DNA of 64,000 nucleotides, taken from the NCBI GenBank assembly GCA_013365325.1, contig JABVXV010000137.1:89434-153433 (forward strand), given 5' to 3'. The translations under genes and the position numbers were made by a program. Source of the DNA: Dipetalonema caudispina (lineage: Eukaryota > Nematoda > Chromadorea > Rhabditida > Onchocercidae). Each line of letters begins with the position of its first letter. Position 1 is the first letter of the stretch. Under the pieces are notes generated by a model. The model was not told where the DNA came from. It saw only the letters and a program-made list of their open reading frames with translations, and ran no database searches. Below are positions 28,803-40,200 of the stretch, one piece after another.

Positions 28803-29299
28803 CATGCATGAGAGTGACGAGTACAGTCGACTATTTCAACTGTTCAATTAAAGTCTAGCTCTGTTGCTTAACATAACTTATTAACATTAAATGTTGGACT
28901 GTCTGCTCATGTGTTTCCTGCTTCTAAAATATTTTTGCTACTATTTATTGGTTTGAAATGTTTATAACTTATATCATGTTTCACTTTATTTATGATAAAG
29001 AGTTGTAACTGTATCCTGATATAACATTTTTTACTTAGCATAAAATATAGATAATATAAAACGTAACAAGAATAAGTCCTAAGTGGAGAAGAGACCAAAA
29101 AAAGAGGTTTGGAATATCCATGCTTAACATAAGCGGGCAATATCAAAAGCAGAGTATATTCAGTGGAGCAACTTCAATAAGAGCAATAGTTTTTTCTTAC
29201 TGTTCCTAGAACACTTCAACACTCTAATTTCAAAAAGAAGTATTTCAAAAGTATTGAGTGACTTTCTCCACTCAGAAAATGCTGAGAAATCACGGGATG
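28803..29299. other. Convergent 3' region, syntrophin / FCF1
   Basis: About 0.5 kb without exons. AATTAAA near 28847 could end the syntrophin transcript, and TTTATT at 28944-28949 (AATAAA on the minus strand) could end the FCF1 transcript. If both are used, the two 3' ends overlap slightly. Confidence 0.4.
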
Positions 29300-30234
29300 T
29301 TAGTTCACGGGAGCACCGTATGCATCAGGCATACGTTCTATTGAAAATCGATGTTGTCTAATATACAGAATGGGGACACCTGGAATTTTACGAATCCGTC
29401 GTTTCAAATCCTTGTCACAGGTGGCAACGATATAACATTTGTGCTAAAAGAATGAAAAGTAATATGAAATTAGGAAGATACACTTTGATGAAAACAATCT
29501 CCGCTTGAACAGGCTTGTAAAGATCTCTTGCGAGAAATTCGAGGGATTTTTTTTCCCTTCCAGAAATTACTAACTACTTAAACTTGAGAATCATACACAA
29601 TTCATCGCATTCTGCGCTTTCTTGAAATTTGAAGAATATTTCCCATTACTGAAATAAAGTAAATAATTAAGTATACCTGTGTAACCCTTTGCACGATGCA
29701 ATCATCGGCATAAATTCCTTTATGAGAACATGACAAACGTTTAAACCGATTATCTTTAATAATTTTCAGAGCAACTTTGCATCGTTGTCCAAGCTTTTCC
29801 AATTCACCCAAAACGCAATCCGTTACATACGGTATCGCTGCAAATCAAAAGAGTTAATCAACTTTTAACCTTTCAACTTTAAGAAAATTAATTTGGGAAA
29901 ATTGTATTTTAATATGAAACGAACTTTTTGCATATAAACAATCCATAAATCCCTGCATAATATCAATTCTATATTTAATGGAGAAATTGACAAAATTCGT
30001 ATCGATAATAATATGAAATGGTGGTCCGAGTTGGGTGTTATACTTCAAAAACATTGCTGTTGATACTTGAGGTCTGAAAATTATGGGAGAGATATAAATA
30101 AATTAAAAATGAAGAACCAAAAACAGGAAAATGGAAGTTGAAAAAAAAAAGAAAAAATAATATACGCTTCGACAACTTTTAACGCCTGTTTGTCGTCTTT
30201 GTCTTTTTTCCTGATAACTCGATCACTTTCTTTG
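29300..30234 (-). CDS. FCF1: FCF1/UTP24 rRNA-processing PIN nuclease, 5' end not found
   Basis: Small-subunit processome endonuclease that cleaves pre-rRNA in the nucleolus. Exons: 30166-30234, 29925-30073, 29677-29837, 29300-29443, all in matching phase. Seen: a Lys/Asp-rich N-terminal stretch, then the PIN domain with [54 protein letters not shown] and the near-invariant end [22 protein letters not shown]. The acidic PIN residues are present. The four exons give about 174 residues against about 198 in the family, so roughly 25 N-terminal residues (normally a Met-Gly-Lys start) must lie on an upstream exon between 30240 and 31100 that I could not fix with a valid phase. The open end is in phase 2. 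The gene diverges from NDUFS4. Confidence 0.9.
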
Positions 30235-31563
30235 CTGAAAATAGGTAAACCATTACAACAACTTTATAGGATCATTTCTTGCAGCATACTTCTTGATATT
30301 GATAGGCCTGCATATTATCACGCTCAGTTACGGTCTTAATCATCGAACTATTTCCACTTTTATTCCATCCATGGGTTAAATCTTCAGTAACTCAAACTAC
30401 TTGTTCTAATCTATTCGATGGAGCACTTACTAGAAATTAAACTACCACGTTTAATTTACATGCTACTTGACCATTACTGACTTGAACCACTTAAACTTCA
30501 CTAAGCTTTTCTCAATTATCTCAAGTATGGGCTCAATATTCAACCATATTTTGGAACTGCCTACCTACTGCCTCATTACAAAGATGGTAACAACTCATCT
30601 CTCGTTTTCTAGTAGCTGAAGAGTAGCCCACATAACATGTTTCAATAAATGATTAGGCCTTATGCTTTGACATATCAATTGTTAAACCAAAACAACAGTA
30701 CTAATTTATAAAATTGTGTAACTTCTTTTCCGACAGAAAATTAAATCTTCAAAATAGATAAACAAACAAACATTCGAGAATCGGTTGGTTTGATCATTTT
30801 AGCCAATTTTGTAGCAAATTTTCGAGATTTCTTTAATTTACCCTAAAATAATCCATTGGCATTTACTTAACATATATGTAATAAGAATAATGTCAAGACA
30901 CAGTACTGTAAATAAATAAATTCCAATCCAGGAGTAGTAGAAATCATAACGCAACGTAACTTTTTCTATCTAACAAATATTAATTATATTAATTAATCAC
31001 AACCAATAACTTACCATAATTCTTCGTTTCTCACCGTAATACGACGATTTAACTGACCGTTCCTGACAATTCTATTCCGGAAAAGTAAAAATTTTACAAC
31101 ACAATTTAATTAAACTATCAGTCTAACTAAGTGAAGTTTTAACGAGCCGCAAATTGTCCGTTAATTCTTTGAGATGATAGAAAGTTTGTCAGGTTTGATA
31201 TTTGTGAGAAGTCACGGGGGTTATGAGAGGTGGGAGTAATAAGTGAGATTTTCGGATAGTAGTAACGATGGAAGTAGAATATTTCAGGAGAGAAATGAAG
31301 AGATCGGAATTGAAAGTATTTTGACTAGAAAATAAAAAAAGGAAGTGTATAACAGTGCTGTTAATCTTCGGAAAAGATAGTTACACAATAATCATTCAGT
31401 TTTAAATTTTTTAGTAAAAAGTAAATCAGAGTGAATGTTATTCATTTTTTAAAATTAGCTTTAGGAAGCATGACAAGACATATATTGCAAAAGGATAAGC
31501 AAAGATGTGATACTGTTGATTTGTTGTTATCTTTGTAATATATGCTGTAGATTTTATGCTGAA
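30235..31563. promoter_or_regulatory. Divergent region FCF1 / NDUFS4; should hold FCF1 exon 1
   Basis: 1.3 kb that must contain the FCF1 start and both promoters. A trans-splice-like site TTGTCAG near 31067 and an ATG followed by GTAAGT near 31015 (minus strand) are candidates for FCF1 leader sequence but do not give a consistent frame. I see nothing else. Confidence 0.4.
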
Positions 31564-32887
31564 ATGTTATCCATATCTACTATCAACTTTTTGCGTGCAC
31601 TTGGAATTCGTTGTTTTGCGAATAAGACCAGTGATTCACATATTCACTATCCAATTTCAACAGTAACCCAGAAATCGATTGATGATGTATTGGAACCATC
31701 ACAAATGCCGACAAAGATTAAAGTTTCGGATAAAATGCAAGAGGTTTGTTTATTTCAAGTCAAATGTAGGATTAGATTGATCTGAATATGAATATCAATG
31801 AAAGGAAGAATATATGCAAGTAATGCAATCCTGATCACGTAATTTGGTTTCTAGGAACAGTAAGTAATATTATTAATATACAGGAAGCTGCTGTATAGAT
31901 TTAAGAATTTGAAACTGTGAAAAATTACAGCAGGCAATAGATCTTGCTGGTGTACCTCTGGATTTTTTACGCAGTCGTCGAGTGCGTATATATCGACCGG
32001 CACGTGAGGCCACTCAATCGGGATGGGCTCGTACAAGAACGTGGAAGATTGAGCTGGATAATGGAGAAAGATGGGAGAATTTACTGATTGGTTGGTCTAG
32101 CACGTAAGTTGTTATTGTTGCTCTTATAGCATTTTATTGCTAGCAAAAGCATTCGTACTTCTCAAATGCTGAGGTAACTTTCTTTCAAACTTCTGGCTGC
32201 TCTTGATTGATAATCTAAAGTTTTTCTCCGTACTGCAAAGTAGAGTTTGGATTCAGATTTCAGACTGAATCATACTGATGCTTTCTGATTAGCTCAACAT
32301 TATTTTATGACTTTGCTTATAATTAATAAAGTCTTCGGTTATCACTGCTTTTAGTTAAAGATTTGCTTAAAAAGAGTAAAGGACTTTAAATTTTGGTGAG
32401 GGAATTTAAATTTTATGGAAGTAAATTTGGTGGAACATGAAAGGTCAAAGAATTATATAAAATAGGTTACCTCTAAATCCAGAATCATTCGTACTACTTA
32501 TATGGAACCTGTCATTAAATGTTGACCATCTAATAGCGAGTGTAGGTTGAAATACTAAACCTCATTTCATTGTCCTAAAGTCTGGAAGATTTCTTTCATA
32601 TACTGTTAATGAAATTAACTCTTAGTTTTATTAAATTATTAACTCTTATTTAAAATTTATTAAATTATGAAAATTATAAGACTTTATTGTGTTTTGTTTA
32701 TAGAGGTGACCCATTAAGTAACATCTCTATGGCTCTTGATTTTGCATCGAAGGAAGATGCTATTCGGTACTGTGAAACGAACGGTTTAAATTATGAAGTA
32801 ATCGAACCAAATGAACGCATAATTAAGCCGAAAAGTTATGCGGAGAATTTTTCATGGAATAAACGAACAAGAGTTACAAATAAGTAA
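31564..32887 (+). CDS. NDUFS4: NDUFS4, 18-kDa subunit of mitochondrial complex I
   Basis: Accessory subunit of NADH:ubiquinone oxidoreductase on the matrix arm, needed for stability of the NADH-oxidising module; C. elegans lpd-5. Exons: 31564-31743, 31934-32103, 32704-32887; 177 aa, like the human precursor. The first 20 residues (MLSISTINFLRALGIRCFA) are hydrophobic and basic without acidic residues, as in a mitochondrial presequence. Then come RRVRIYRPAREATQSGW, TWKIELDNGERWENLLIGW, STGDPLSN, and the conserved end SYAENFSWNKRTRV. The ATG at 31564 is 14 nt after TGCTGTAG, a likely spliced-leader site. Exon 2 has tandem acceptors (ACAGCAG); the downstream one is used here, and the upstream one would add one Gln. 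Confidence 0.95.
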
Positions 32888-33213
32888 TATTTGTATAGCA
32901 GTCACTTGTAGATCAGATCGGATTGGATTGCATTAATGCATTGAACCGTTATGTCTTTGTTGTTGTATTTCATTTTTAGGTGCTTATATCTACCACAACT
33001 TTTTTTTTAACTAATCAGATTGTAGTTGCTGATAGTTAAGTATCTGTCCTGTCATTACAATACCTAAGTAGCGCATATGGTTTGTGTTGCGTACTGTCTT
33101 GTTTTAAGGTACCACAATCTTCTGCCGGATGATTATAAAAAATGAAAACACAGATTTTAGGTCTGGCATATATTTCAATGATTTGTACATTTACTTGCGA
33201 ACTATTCTGTACT

Positions 33214-33219
33214 AATAAA
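33214..33219 (+). terminator. Polyadenylation signal AATAAA for NDUFS4
   Basis: Canonical hexamer 327 nt after the NDUFS4 stop codon, on the same strand and before the next gene. Assigned by position only. Confidence 0.5.
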
Positions 33220-33432
33220 GCTTTCGTCATATTTAACTTTTCATTTGCTTATTTACTATGGTTATTAAACCAAAAAATTTATTGTCATAGTTTATATTTG
33301 TTAATTTAGGTAGAAAGGGATTAAACTTCGAATTAGAATATGAGTAGTTAACAATGGATAGGGTCACGTAGGTGAAATTAGCTTTATAAAATAAGTTTAA
33401 ATAGTTCTATCCATTATCATTATCATGATCAC

Positions 33433-33663
33433 TTGGGCTTTCATATGCTGCAACCTTTTCGCGCTAATAAAAAACGAATTGTGAGCATTGATGATAGCGA
33501 TTTCTTGAAGGACTCATTCGAAGCATTTGGAAGATGCCCGAAATGTGCCGTATTTTTAACATCAACATTAAGAATTAGCTGGGAAAAAAAATTCTTCGCT
33601 GAGTATAAAAAAATCGGACGTATAAAATATGATGGCTTCCAGACCTTCCATTACTCAAACTGA
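33433..33663 (+). CDS. Possible small ORF, unrecognised, may be spurious
   Basis: Open frame of up to 76 codons between NDUFS4 and the SS18-like gene, with an ATG only at the fifth codon. It has mixed codon content and a CPKC pair near its middle, as in small zinc-binding proteins, but I recognise no family and no upstream acceptor clearly fits. In DNA this AT-rich, frames of this length arise by chance. Alternatives: an upstream exon of the SS18-like gene, or nothing. Confidence 0.15.
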   Translation: MGFHMLQPFRANKKRIVSIDDSDFLKDSFEAFGRCPKCAVFLTSTLRISWEKKFFAEYKKIGRIKYDGFQTFHYSN

Positions 33664-33731
33664 AACCGTTGCTTGTGCGCATAAATACAGTTCAGCGACT
33701 TTTTCATGTCGAAAGAATGACTGTAGGGAAA

Positions 33732-34557
33732 ATGTCATTAGCATTTGCGGGAAATGCACAAATTGGAGCGAGACCAGACAAAGCCACGATTCAAAAAATG
33801 TTGGATGAGAATGGTCAACTGATTAGAGTTATCGTGCGGTACCAGAGCATGGGAAGGTTCGTTCAAGATTGTAAAAAGTTTAATCTCTTTTGCATACTCC
33901 CTCACGAGTTATTCGGCTCTAGTAAATGGATATTGAAGCCAAAGATCCAACAACAAGTGTGTAGTGAAGTTGCTAATCACGCAGTGTAGTTGTTTTGGTT
34001 GAAGATCAGGCCTTTTGATCATTCTAGTTTTACCAGCAAATTAGAAAGATGTTTGGTGCTGTGTTTCATGAATCCACGCAGACCACAGTTATTTCCCACT
34101 TCCAATCATTTATTCCGTTGTGTTCATCGTATCATTATTAGTGAAGTTATTGAGAACAGGAGCCAAAAGTTAGAGAAAGAATTTATGGTAACCCTCATTT
34201 TTGTTTCAGGGCAAATGATGCTCTTCAATATCAGCAACTTCTCCACCGAAATCTTGTCTACCTCGCTTCATTAGCAGATGCAAACATCCAGCAGGAACTT
34301 ACACAGCAGGTACCACTATTTCCATCATAAAATGGTTTTCTAGATTTCTTCTGTAAAACTCTTTCATACGTGTAGTTTCGAATCAAAAACTTCCAATTTC
34401 AGACCGTCCGATGTACTGCAGGGTAGAATAATCATTCTCCTAATTTTCATTTTTTTTTCTTTGCTTGCAGAATATAAAAAAACGATTTTTACAGAATGAC
34501 AATATAAAAAAGGAAATTACGAGGCAAGATTTGAGCTCAAATCAACAAAATAATTAG
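33732..34557 (+). CDS. SS18-like protein, SNH (SSXT N-terminal) domain only
   Basis: Related to SS18/SS18L1, a subunit of BAF (SWI/SNF) chromatin remodelling complexes. Exons: 33732-33856, 34210-34309, 34471-34557; 103 aa. The N-terminus MSLAFAGNAQIGA and KATIQKMLDENGQLI match the start of the SNH domain, and after the first intron ALQYQQLLHRNLVYLASLAD matches its second half, which in SS18 contacts BRG1/BRM. A charged tail of about 28 residues ends at TAG. The long Gln/Pro/Gly/Tyr-rich QPGY activation domain of vertebrate SS18 (over 300 residues) is absent. The ATG is 5 nt after GACTGTAG, a plausible trans-splice site. The family call is strong from the SNH signature; the short length could reflect a missed alternative 3' exon. 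Confidence 0.82.
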
Positions 34558-35478
34558 ACGAATTATTCACAGCTCTAGGTATCACATTCAGCACCTGTAA
34601 CATATTCTCTTCGGGATTCTCAGTTCTGAAATCTGATTTGACAGGCTTGTTTGGAAAGGATTTTGTTTTCGATCTACTAGTGCTTTTTAGTAACAACATC
34701 GCTATTCTCAATGTATTCAATGTATTGTTTATGTTTTGTTTGTGCTTGTGGCAAAATAAACAAATAAGTGCATAATTTTGTACTGACGAATAAAAATTTA
34801 CAAAAATGAGCAATGTTTCCAAAATAAAAAAGTCTGAGTCGCAATTTGAAATGGTAAACAATTAAGGAAAAATCAAAGGCATGCAAAAAGGTAAAAACAA
34901 TACAGTATGTGATGTAAGATTACGACATAAAACAATGAAAATGCAACCTCACTGGGCCATACAATAGCAGATACCGGGATGGACTAAAATATTGAGAACT
35001 ATAAATATCCCTCTGTGATCTTTTAAAATCATCTTGCAAATAATTTAGTTGACATAGTGAATGTCAAATGAAGTGAAAGTGAATATCAAACACAATTACA
35101 ATGTAAACGGTTCAAACAATTAAGATGTTTGAGAAAAAAGGCAATTGTTTTTCAGGCTTATTACATTATTCTCACTATAGAAATAGAGGCACAATTATAA
35201 GCATTGAAGAGCACTCAAAAAAACAACGAATATTACATTTCGACACATTATTCAGCACTGCTTCGTTGTAGAGATGCATATGTGGAGATATAAATGATAA
35301 TGAAAGACGAGACTTAGAAGGAATAACTAGAAATCAAATGATTTTATAATCCCGGTGGTTTGTGAATTAAGCTAAGCCAATAGCAATGACAAACGAGTTG
35401 GTGAACGAAACCTCGAAAAGAAACATCAATCAAAATAAATAGTAAAGTTCATTTCCATTCAAATTACGAAGTTTCAGA
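34558..35478. other. Convergent 3' region, SS18-like / PDP
   Basis: 0.9 kb between two converging genes. Overlapping minus-strand frames of 114 and 69 codons (34517-34886) are low in complexity, match nothing known and overlap the end of the SS18-like exon, so I leave them out. Confidence 0.45.
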
Positions 35479-38317
35479 TTAGATTTTTGAACATTCAAGA
35501 TATTTTTGGTTGAAATGTATGACAATAATAGTGATATCATCCCTGTACCTACGTGCTACATCAGGTGGTAATTGCAACATTTCGATTAGTCGTAAGTACT
35601 GAGTCGAAACTTCTCCAGGGCCACCCAAAGCATGGCGAAGTAGATGAGTAGCGCTATTTTCATCCAGCGGTTTCTTACTTGTTCTATGCAATCGTTGTTT
35701 TAAGTCTTCGCGAACCTGAAATGAAATTGCTTAAGGAATGGTACTATTCGAACTATCTGAATCGTCACAACAGTCATTCTACAATGTCCCCTTGATTTAG
35801 ATCTTCAATCTGGTAGCTGCAATTTTAAAAAATAATAGCGATCTAGATAAATATGAGTGAGTTCAAAGAAAAAAGCAACATGTGAAGGAAAATTTGAGCA
35901 CCTGTGCTAATGTAGTTCCTGCAAAAGGTGTATACGAAGTGAGGGTTTGCATACCCAATGTATGATCGAATACCAACCGCACTACTGTGTCGGGATCAAG
36001 GCATTCCCAAAGACCATCTGTAGCAAGCACCATGAAGTGATCATTAGGAGACAACTTATGATACAACACCTACAAAAATAAATCTTATTAAGACGAATTA
36101 GGAATATTAAAGAAAATAGGAAAAAGTGAAAAAGAGAGTACGCTTTCTCGTCGAATTTGAAGTTTCAAATTTTACTTTAAATAATCCATTGGGAAAAATA
36201 ATATAGTGATTATATTTCCTTAACATTATCTTTTGCAAGACCTGTTAAGTAAGAGTCGTTTTTACCGCAATGACGCACACACTAATATGCACATTATACG
36301 AATTTACGCGGCACGCGCTTACTTCTGGTAAACAGCTAAGGTACGGTGGTGAGTCCATTCCATACGGTAGGGAATGATTCTTCGCACCAAGTATTTCCTT
36401 TTGTAGCTCGGCTGGCCATTTGTATCTAACATCACCAAATGCCCTGAAAGGAAATAATTCACCAAAAAGCCGACCCCCGATTATCACATTGTTCGTTTCA
36501 CTATGTGGATGAGCATCTCGAATTCGCTGTACCTAAAAACAGGATGTCCTGCAAGTGGATAAATGAAGTTTTATAAATTGAATTTCATTTCAAATGAGTC
36601 ATGACCTACTATATAGCTAAAGATGCATTTAGAGAAAAGGCTGTGATCAAATTACCTGACTAGAACTATTTGCAAGTCGAACTACCACTTACAAGTTCCT
36701 AAAATTATTATGGCAACAACTTTATTGGTGTCAAAATTTTCATTTTTTTTTTTTAGAAATCCCATTTAAAACCGGTTCTCTTTATCTCATGAAGTTTAAA
36801 TCAAGATCAAGTAATAAAAGAAACAGATCTACCTCATCAGCATTATCAACACAGTGTGGCTTCGAAAGAGGCATGGCTGAGATAACACCTTGGCTATGTA
36901 ATCCTAGTACCGCTGCACTGTCACCCACATTTGCTACATGCAAATTTACGCCACGAATGTGAGCTACAATTGCACAGGAACCTGCCATCACCATTTCAGC
37001 ATATTGCCTTCAATAATTTTCTTCGAAAAATTTTCAAAATTAAAACGAACACTTTTTATCTTGAAATTTAACTTTATTTTATGAATTGCAAAAGATTTAG
37101 AAATCATTCAAGCTTCATTTCTTTAGTCGTAAGCACACATTACTGCCACTACTTATTACAGCCCTACTGTTGATCACGTGATACTATAGACCTACACGAA
37201 CTTTAGCTAAATCTCTCAATAAACCCAGCTACCGAATTCAAAGACTTAAAACTGAACTCACTTTGACAACTCACTGTGCTTTTCGTCCAAAGCATTAGCG
37301 GATAAATCACTGTCACATGCACAAAATGAAATTTCTAGGGCTTTCCTCACTGTTGTCAACGTCGAGTCGCCAACTGCTTCTTTATGAAAATTTTCGACGT
37401 TTTTTAAATGTTTTTCTCTAAAACATGAAAGTATTCTTTAATCGAATTATTTCTTCCAGATTCCAAAAATCCTCTCCCACAGTGAGGAATGATTTTAAAA
37501 CTGTAGTGTTTTCAGAACCCGTTTCCGACAACCTTTATAGCAGAAATCAGCAACTTCAAAAGTAGTGGCAATTTGGGAAGAAGGACAAAGAAGAGAGGAG
37601 GAATTATGCGCAAATTTTCTGGGAAAAAATACCAAGTGAAATTTCTAACTTATATATTTCATCGAGTAAATCACCATTCGTGAAAAACCAATGTAATCTA
37701 TCTCTGATGGGTAAATCGGTGACAATATGTTGTTTCAACACAGAAGCGGATATGTAATCAAATAGCCGTGTTGAAATATGACGGCTGCATGCACCACCAC
37801 CATGTCCATCAAATACACCTGGAAAGGTATTATGATAACACAATTTATCGGTAAACGAACTCAAGGATTTTAATCTAATTTATGAGCTCATAATGACAAT
37901 TTTCAGTGGTTAAATGAAAGTTATAAAAAATCCCTCTTCTTTTTCAGAAAATACCTTTCATTCCTTTCATTTAGTTTCAATCCCTTACTTAATTCAAAAT
38001 CAATGATGGACATATCTTTACTCATCTAATCTAAAGTGAAGATTCGAAAAGACTAAAAAGAATGGAATAAAAAAAATAAAAAAACAGTGATTATTACCAA
38101 AGAGGAATGCTTCGGATGAAAGACATTTTGCAGCTGCATAATAATCTTCCGTAGGATGATTAGCAGGTAAATGTGCGATATCAATTCGTGCGATAGCTCT
38201 ATCCATAACGGTACAGGATTGTTCGCTAGATCGAAGTTGTGCATCAGTATAGGCTCGTGAAGTTCGCATATGACGGTGTGCATGCCGCCATATGCTACGT
38301 TGAACTTCTTTAAACAT
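35479..38317 (-). CDS. pdp-1: Pyruvate dehydrogenase phosphatase catalytic subunit (PP2C)
   Basis: Mitochondrial Mg/Mn-dependent Ser/Thr phosphatase that reactivates pyruvate dehydrogenase by dephosphorylating E1-alpha. Exons: 38098-38317, 37650-37818, 37262-37417, 36833-37007, 36323-36532, 35902-36069, 35479-35715; 444 aa with phases matching throughout. Seen: LPANHPTEDYYAAAKC; metal-binding VFDGHGGGACS (D77); VNLHVANVGDSAAVLG; the PDP-specific AFGDVRYKWPAEL and PYGMDSPPYL; LATDGLWECLDPD (D328); and YRDDITIIVI (D425, D426). These are the PP2C catalytic aspartates. The N-terminus is basic (RSIWRHAHRHMRTSRAY) and fits import into mitochondria. The ATG at 38317 is preceded by TGTCAG and a seven-codon upstream ORF (38312-38341 area) that ends just before it. 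Human PDP1 is longer at the N-terminus. Confidence 0.94.
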
Positions 38318-38723
38318 CTCAACAATAACAATAATTCATTGTTACCTGACATTTAAAACAAAAAAAAAAAAATATTTTCCTTTTATAATTTTTAAACAAA
38401 ATATTTTGTCAAGAAAAAGCTGAGAATTCATATAATTTCAATTGAAGCAAATATTTTTCTCTTTTATAGCTTCGTAACAAGACTTATCGGAAGTCATCTA
38501 TCAAATGTCTCACATGGTACAAGTATAGCTTAACAAAAAAAAAAATTTGTGTGAAGTATAACCACAGCAATCATTTTAAAAATAAAAAAAAACTTTAAAT
38601 GTTGTTGAGGAGAGAATTTCAAATACACTAACAGGCAACATTTCTCATCATTTTGATAATCACCAAAATAAGACATCGGATAAAAGTATTTAAAAGTTTT
38701 CGTTCTTTCTAATTCACTCCTTT

Positions 38724-38746
38724 AAAAAAAAAAAAAAAAAAAAAAA
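38724..38746. repeat. Poly(A) tract, 23 nt
   Basis: Uninterrupted A run upstream of the PDP gene. No target-site duplication or retroposon body was seen next to it. Confidence 0.9.
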
Positions 38747-39423
38747 CAAATCTATCAAATCAAATTCATGAAAACATATACATTGTACTCATAAAGGGAG
38801 AATGAAACAGGAAAGAAATGTTTGTTTGATATTTCAAAAAATTGAAAAATAAATGAGAAATCAAAACTAAGCCATTTCACGAAATGCAAACAGCTGAGCA
38901 AATTTCTAATGAATCCATCTTAATAGCAGTGTTTTTTTTTTTCCCCTCCAACAATCTATCATTCATTGGAGAGAAAAAAAAAAAAAGAAAATAATTAAGG
39001 TAAAATTTATTGAAGACTTAAAAATTATGGTATTACCTTTGGTATAACTGTCATATGATGTCATCATCAGTATACTGTTATAAGATGCTACAATAAAATC
39101 TAATAAATATAATAGGACAGTGTTCTACTATCAACAATGTATGCTTTGATACCATCTTACTGTTAAATGTACTGTACTGTATGCTTTCACTGATGAATAT
39201 AGATTATTGTAACAAATAAAATATTACATTATTATCATCTTGAATAATACAAGATCCAATGGAGTAAAAAAAGAAAAAAAAAAAAAAAGATTAGAGAAAG
39301 GTGCAATTTCTACTCGATTATTAATTAATGATAAATTTTTCGAATAAAAATTTATGAAAAATTTACTAATATTCTATCACTCGATAGGTTTCATTTCTAA
39401 AAACATAAAACTGCCTCGATATA

Positions 39424-39550
39424 AGTGATAAAATAATATATAGAACAGTTAAGATCAATATTTAGTATTTCGGGAAATAATTTAAATTCTCTCCTATACA
39501 AGCTATAAAATGATAGAATAGTTGAGATCAGTACTTGGTATTTCGTGAAA
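39424..39550. repeat. Degenerate tandem duplication, period about 73 nt
   Basis: First copy contains GAACAGTTAAGATCA followed by TATTTAGTATTTCGGGAAA; the second contains GAATAGTTGAGATCA followed by TACTTGGTATTTCGTGAAA. The copies are clearly related but diverged. Function unknown. Confidence 0.75.
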
Positions 39551-39842
39551 CAAAAAAAAAAAAATTTTTTTCTAATTTAGATTTTCTTTCTTAAATTAAT
39601 TCGATGTAAAGATTAATGGAAGAAACAATCATCCTAATTCTTGACAAATCTCGAAGAAATAAAAAAGAGGAAAAAAATCAGTCGATCGTAGATCATCCAA
39701 TGGGAATCAAATTTCACATATAAACTTTAATGCGGTCCGTTAAATTAAAAAAAATAAGATGAAAGATGGATGCTCATCCTGACAGATTTGACATTTGACA
39801 TTTCCAGTCTTCTTCGTACTCAATTAGTATAAGTCAATTATG

Positions 39843-40200
39843 TAGCTGTATATTAGTAGTTCAGAAGACGGGATAAATATTGTACAACTTAATGTTTAAG
39901 CACTACTTTACGTGAATATATGTTCACGTAACAACGCTTACTTTTCTTTTTTTTTTTTTTTTTTGGAAAAGTTATGATAAAGTATGTTATAACACTAGTA
40001 CTTACTGGTTCATATACAGAAATAATAAAGTATGAATTATTTAGCTATATGTTAATAATTCATTAAAACAAACTAACTGCTGCAAAACTTACGTTCAAAC
40101 ATTAGTCTTCTTGAATACGTTTTCACGTAACAACGCTTAACTGATTTCCTATTTGTTAAAGAAGTTACAACTCAGTATGTTATGAAACTAACACTGTTGT
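39843..40200. repeat. Degenerate tandem duplication, period 199 nt
   Basis: Copies begin at TAGCTGTATATTAGTA (39843) and TAGCTATATGTTAATA (40042). Both carry the identical 18-mer TTCACGTAACAACGCTTA, at 39923 and 40122, exactly 199 nt apart, and later GTATGTTA motifs. Between these anchors similarity is partial. It looks like an old local duplication. Confidence 0.8.

Larger units (their letters stand above)
32888..33731. other. NDUFS4 3' region and spacer to the SS18-like gene
   Basis: About 0.84 kb. AATAAA at 33214-33219 is a good polyadenylation signal for NDUFS4. A 76-codon open frame (33433-33663) lies here and is listed separately with low confidence. The spacing would allow an operon with a long intercistronic gap, or separate promoters. 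Confidence 0.45.

Noticed and set aside
34517..34886. Minus-strand frames of 114 and 69 codons
   Set aside because: Low complexity, overlap the SS18-like 3' exon, no family resemblance.
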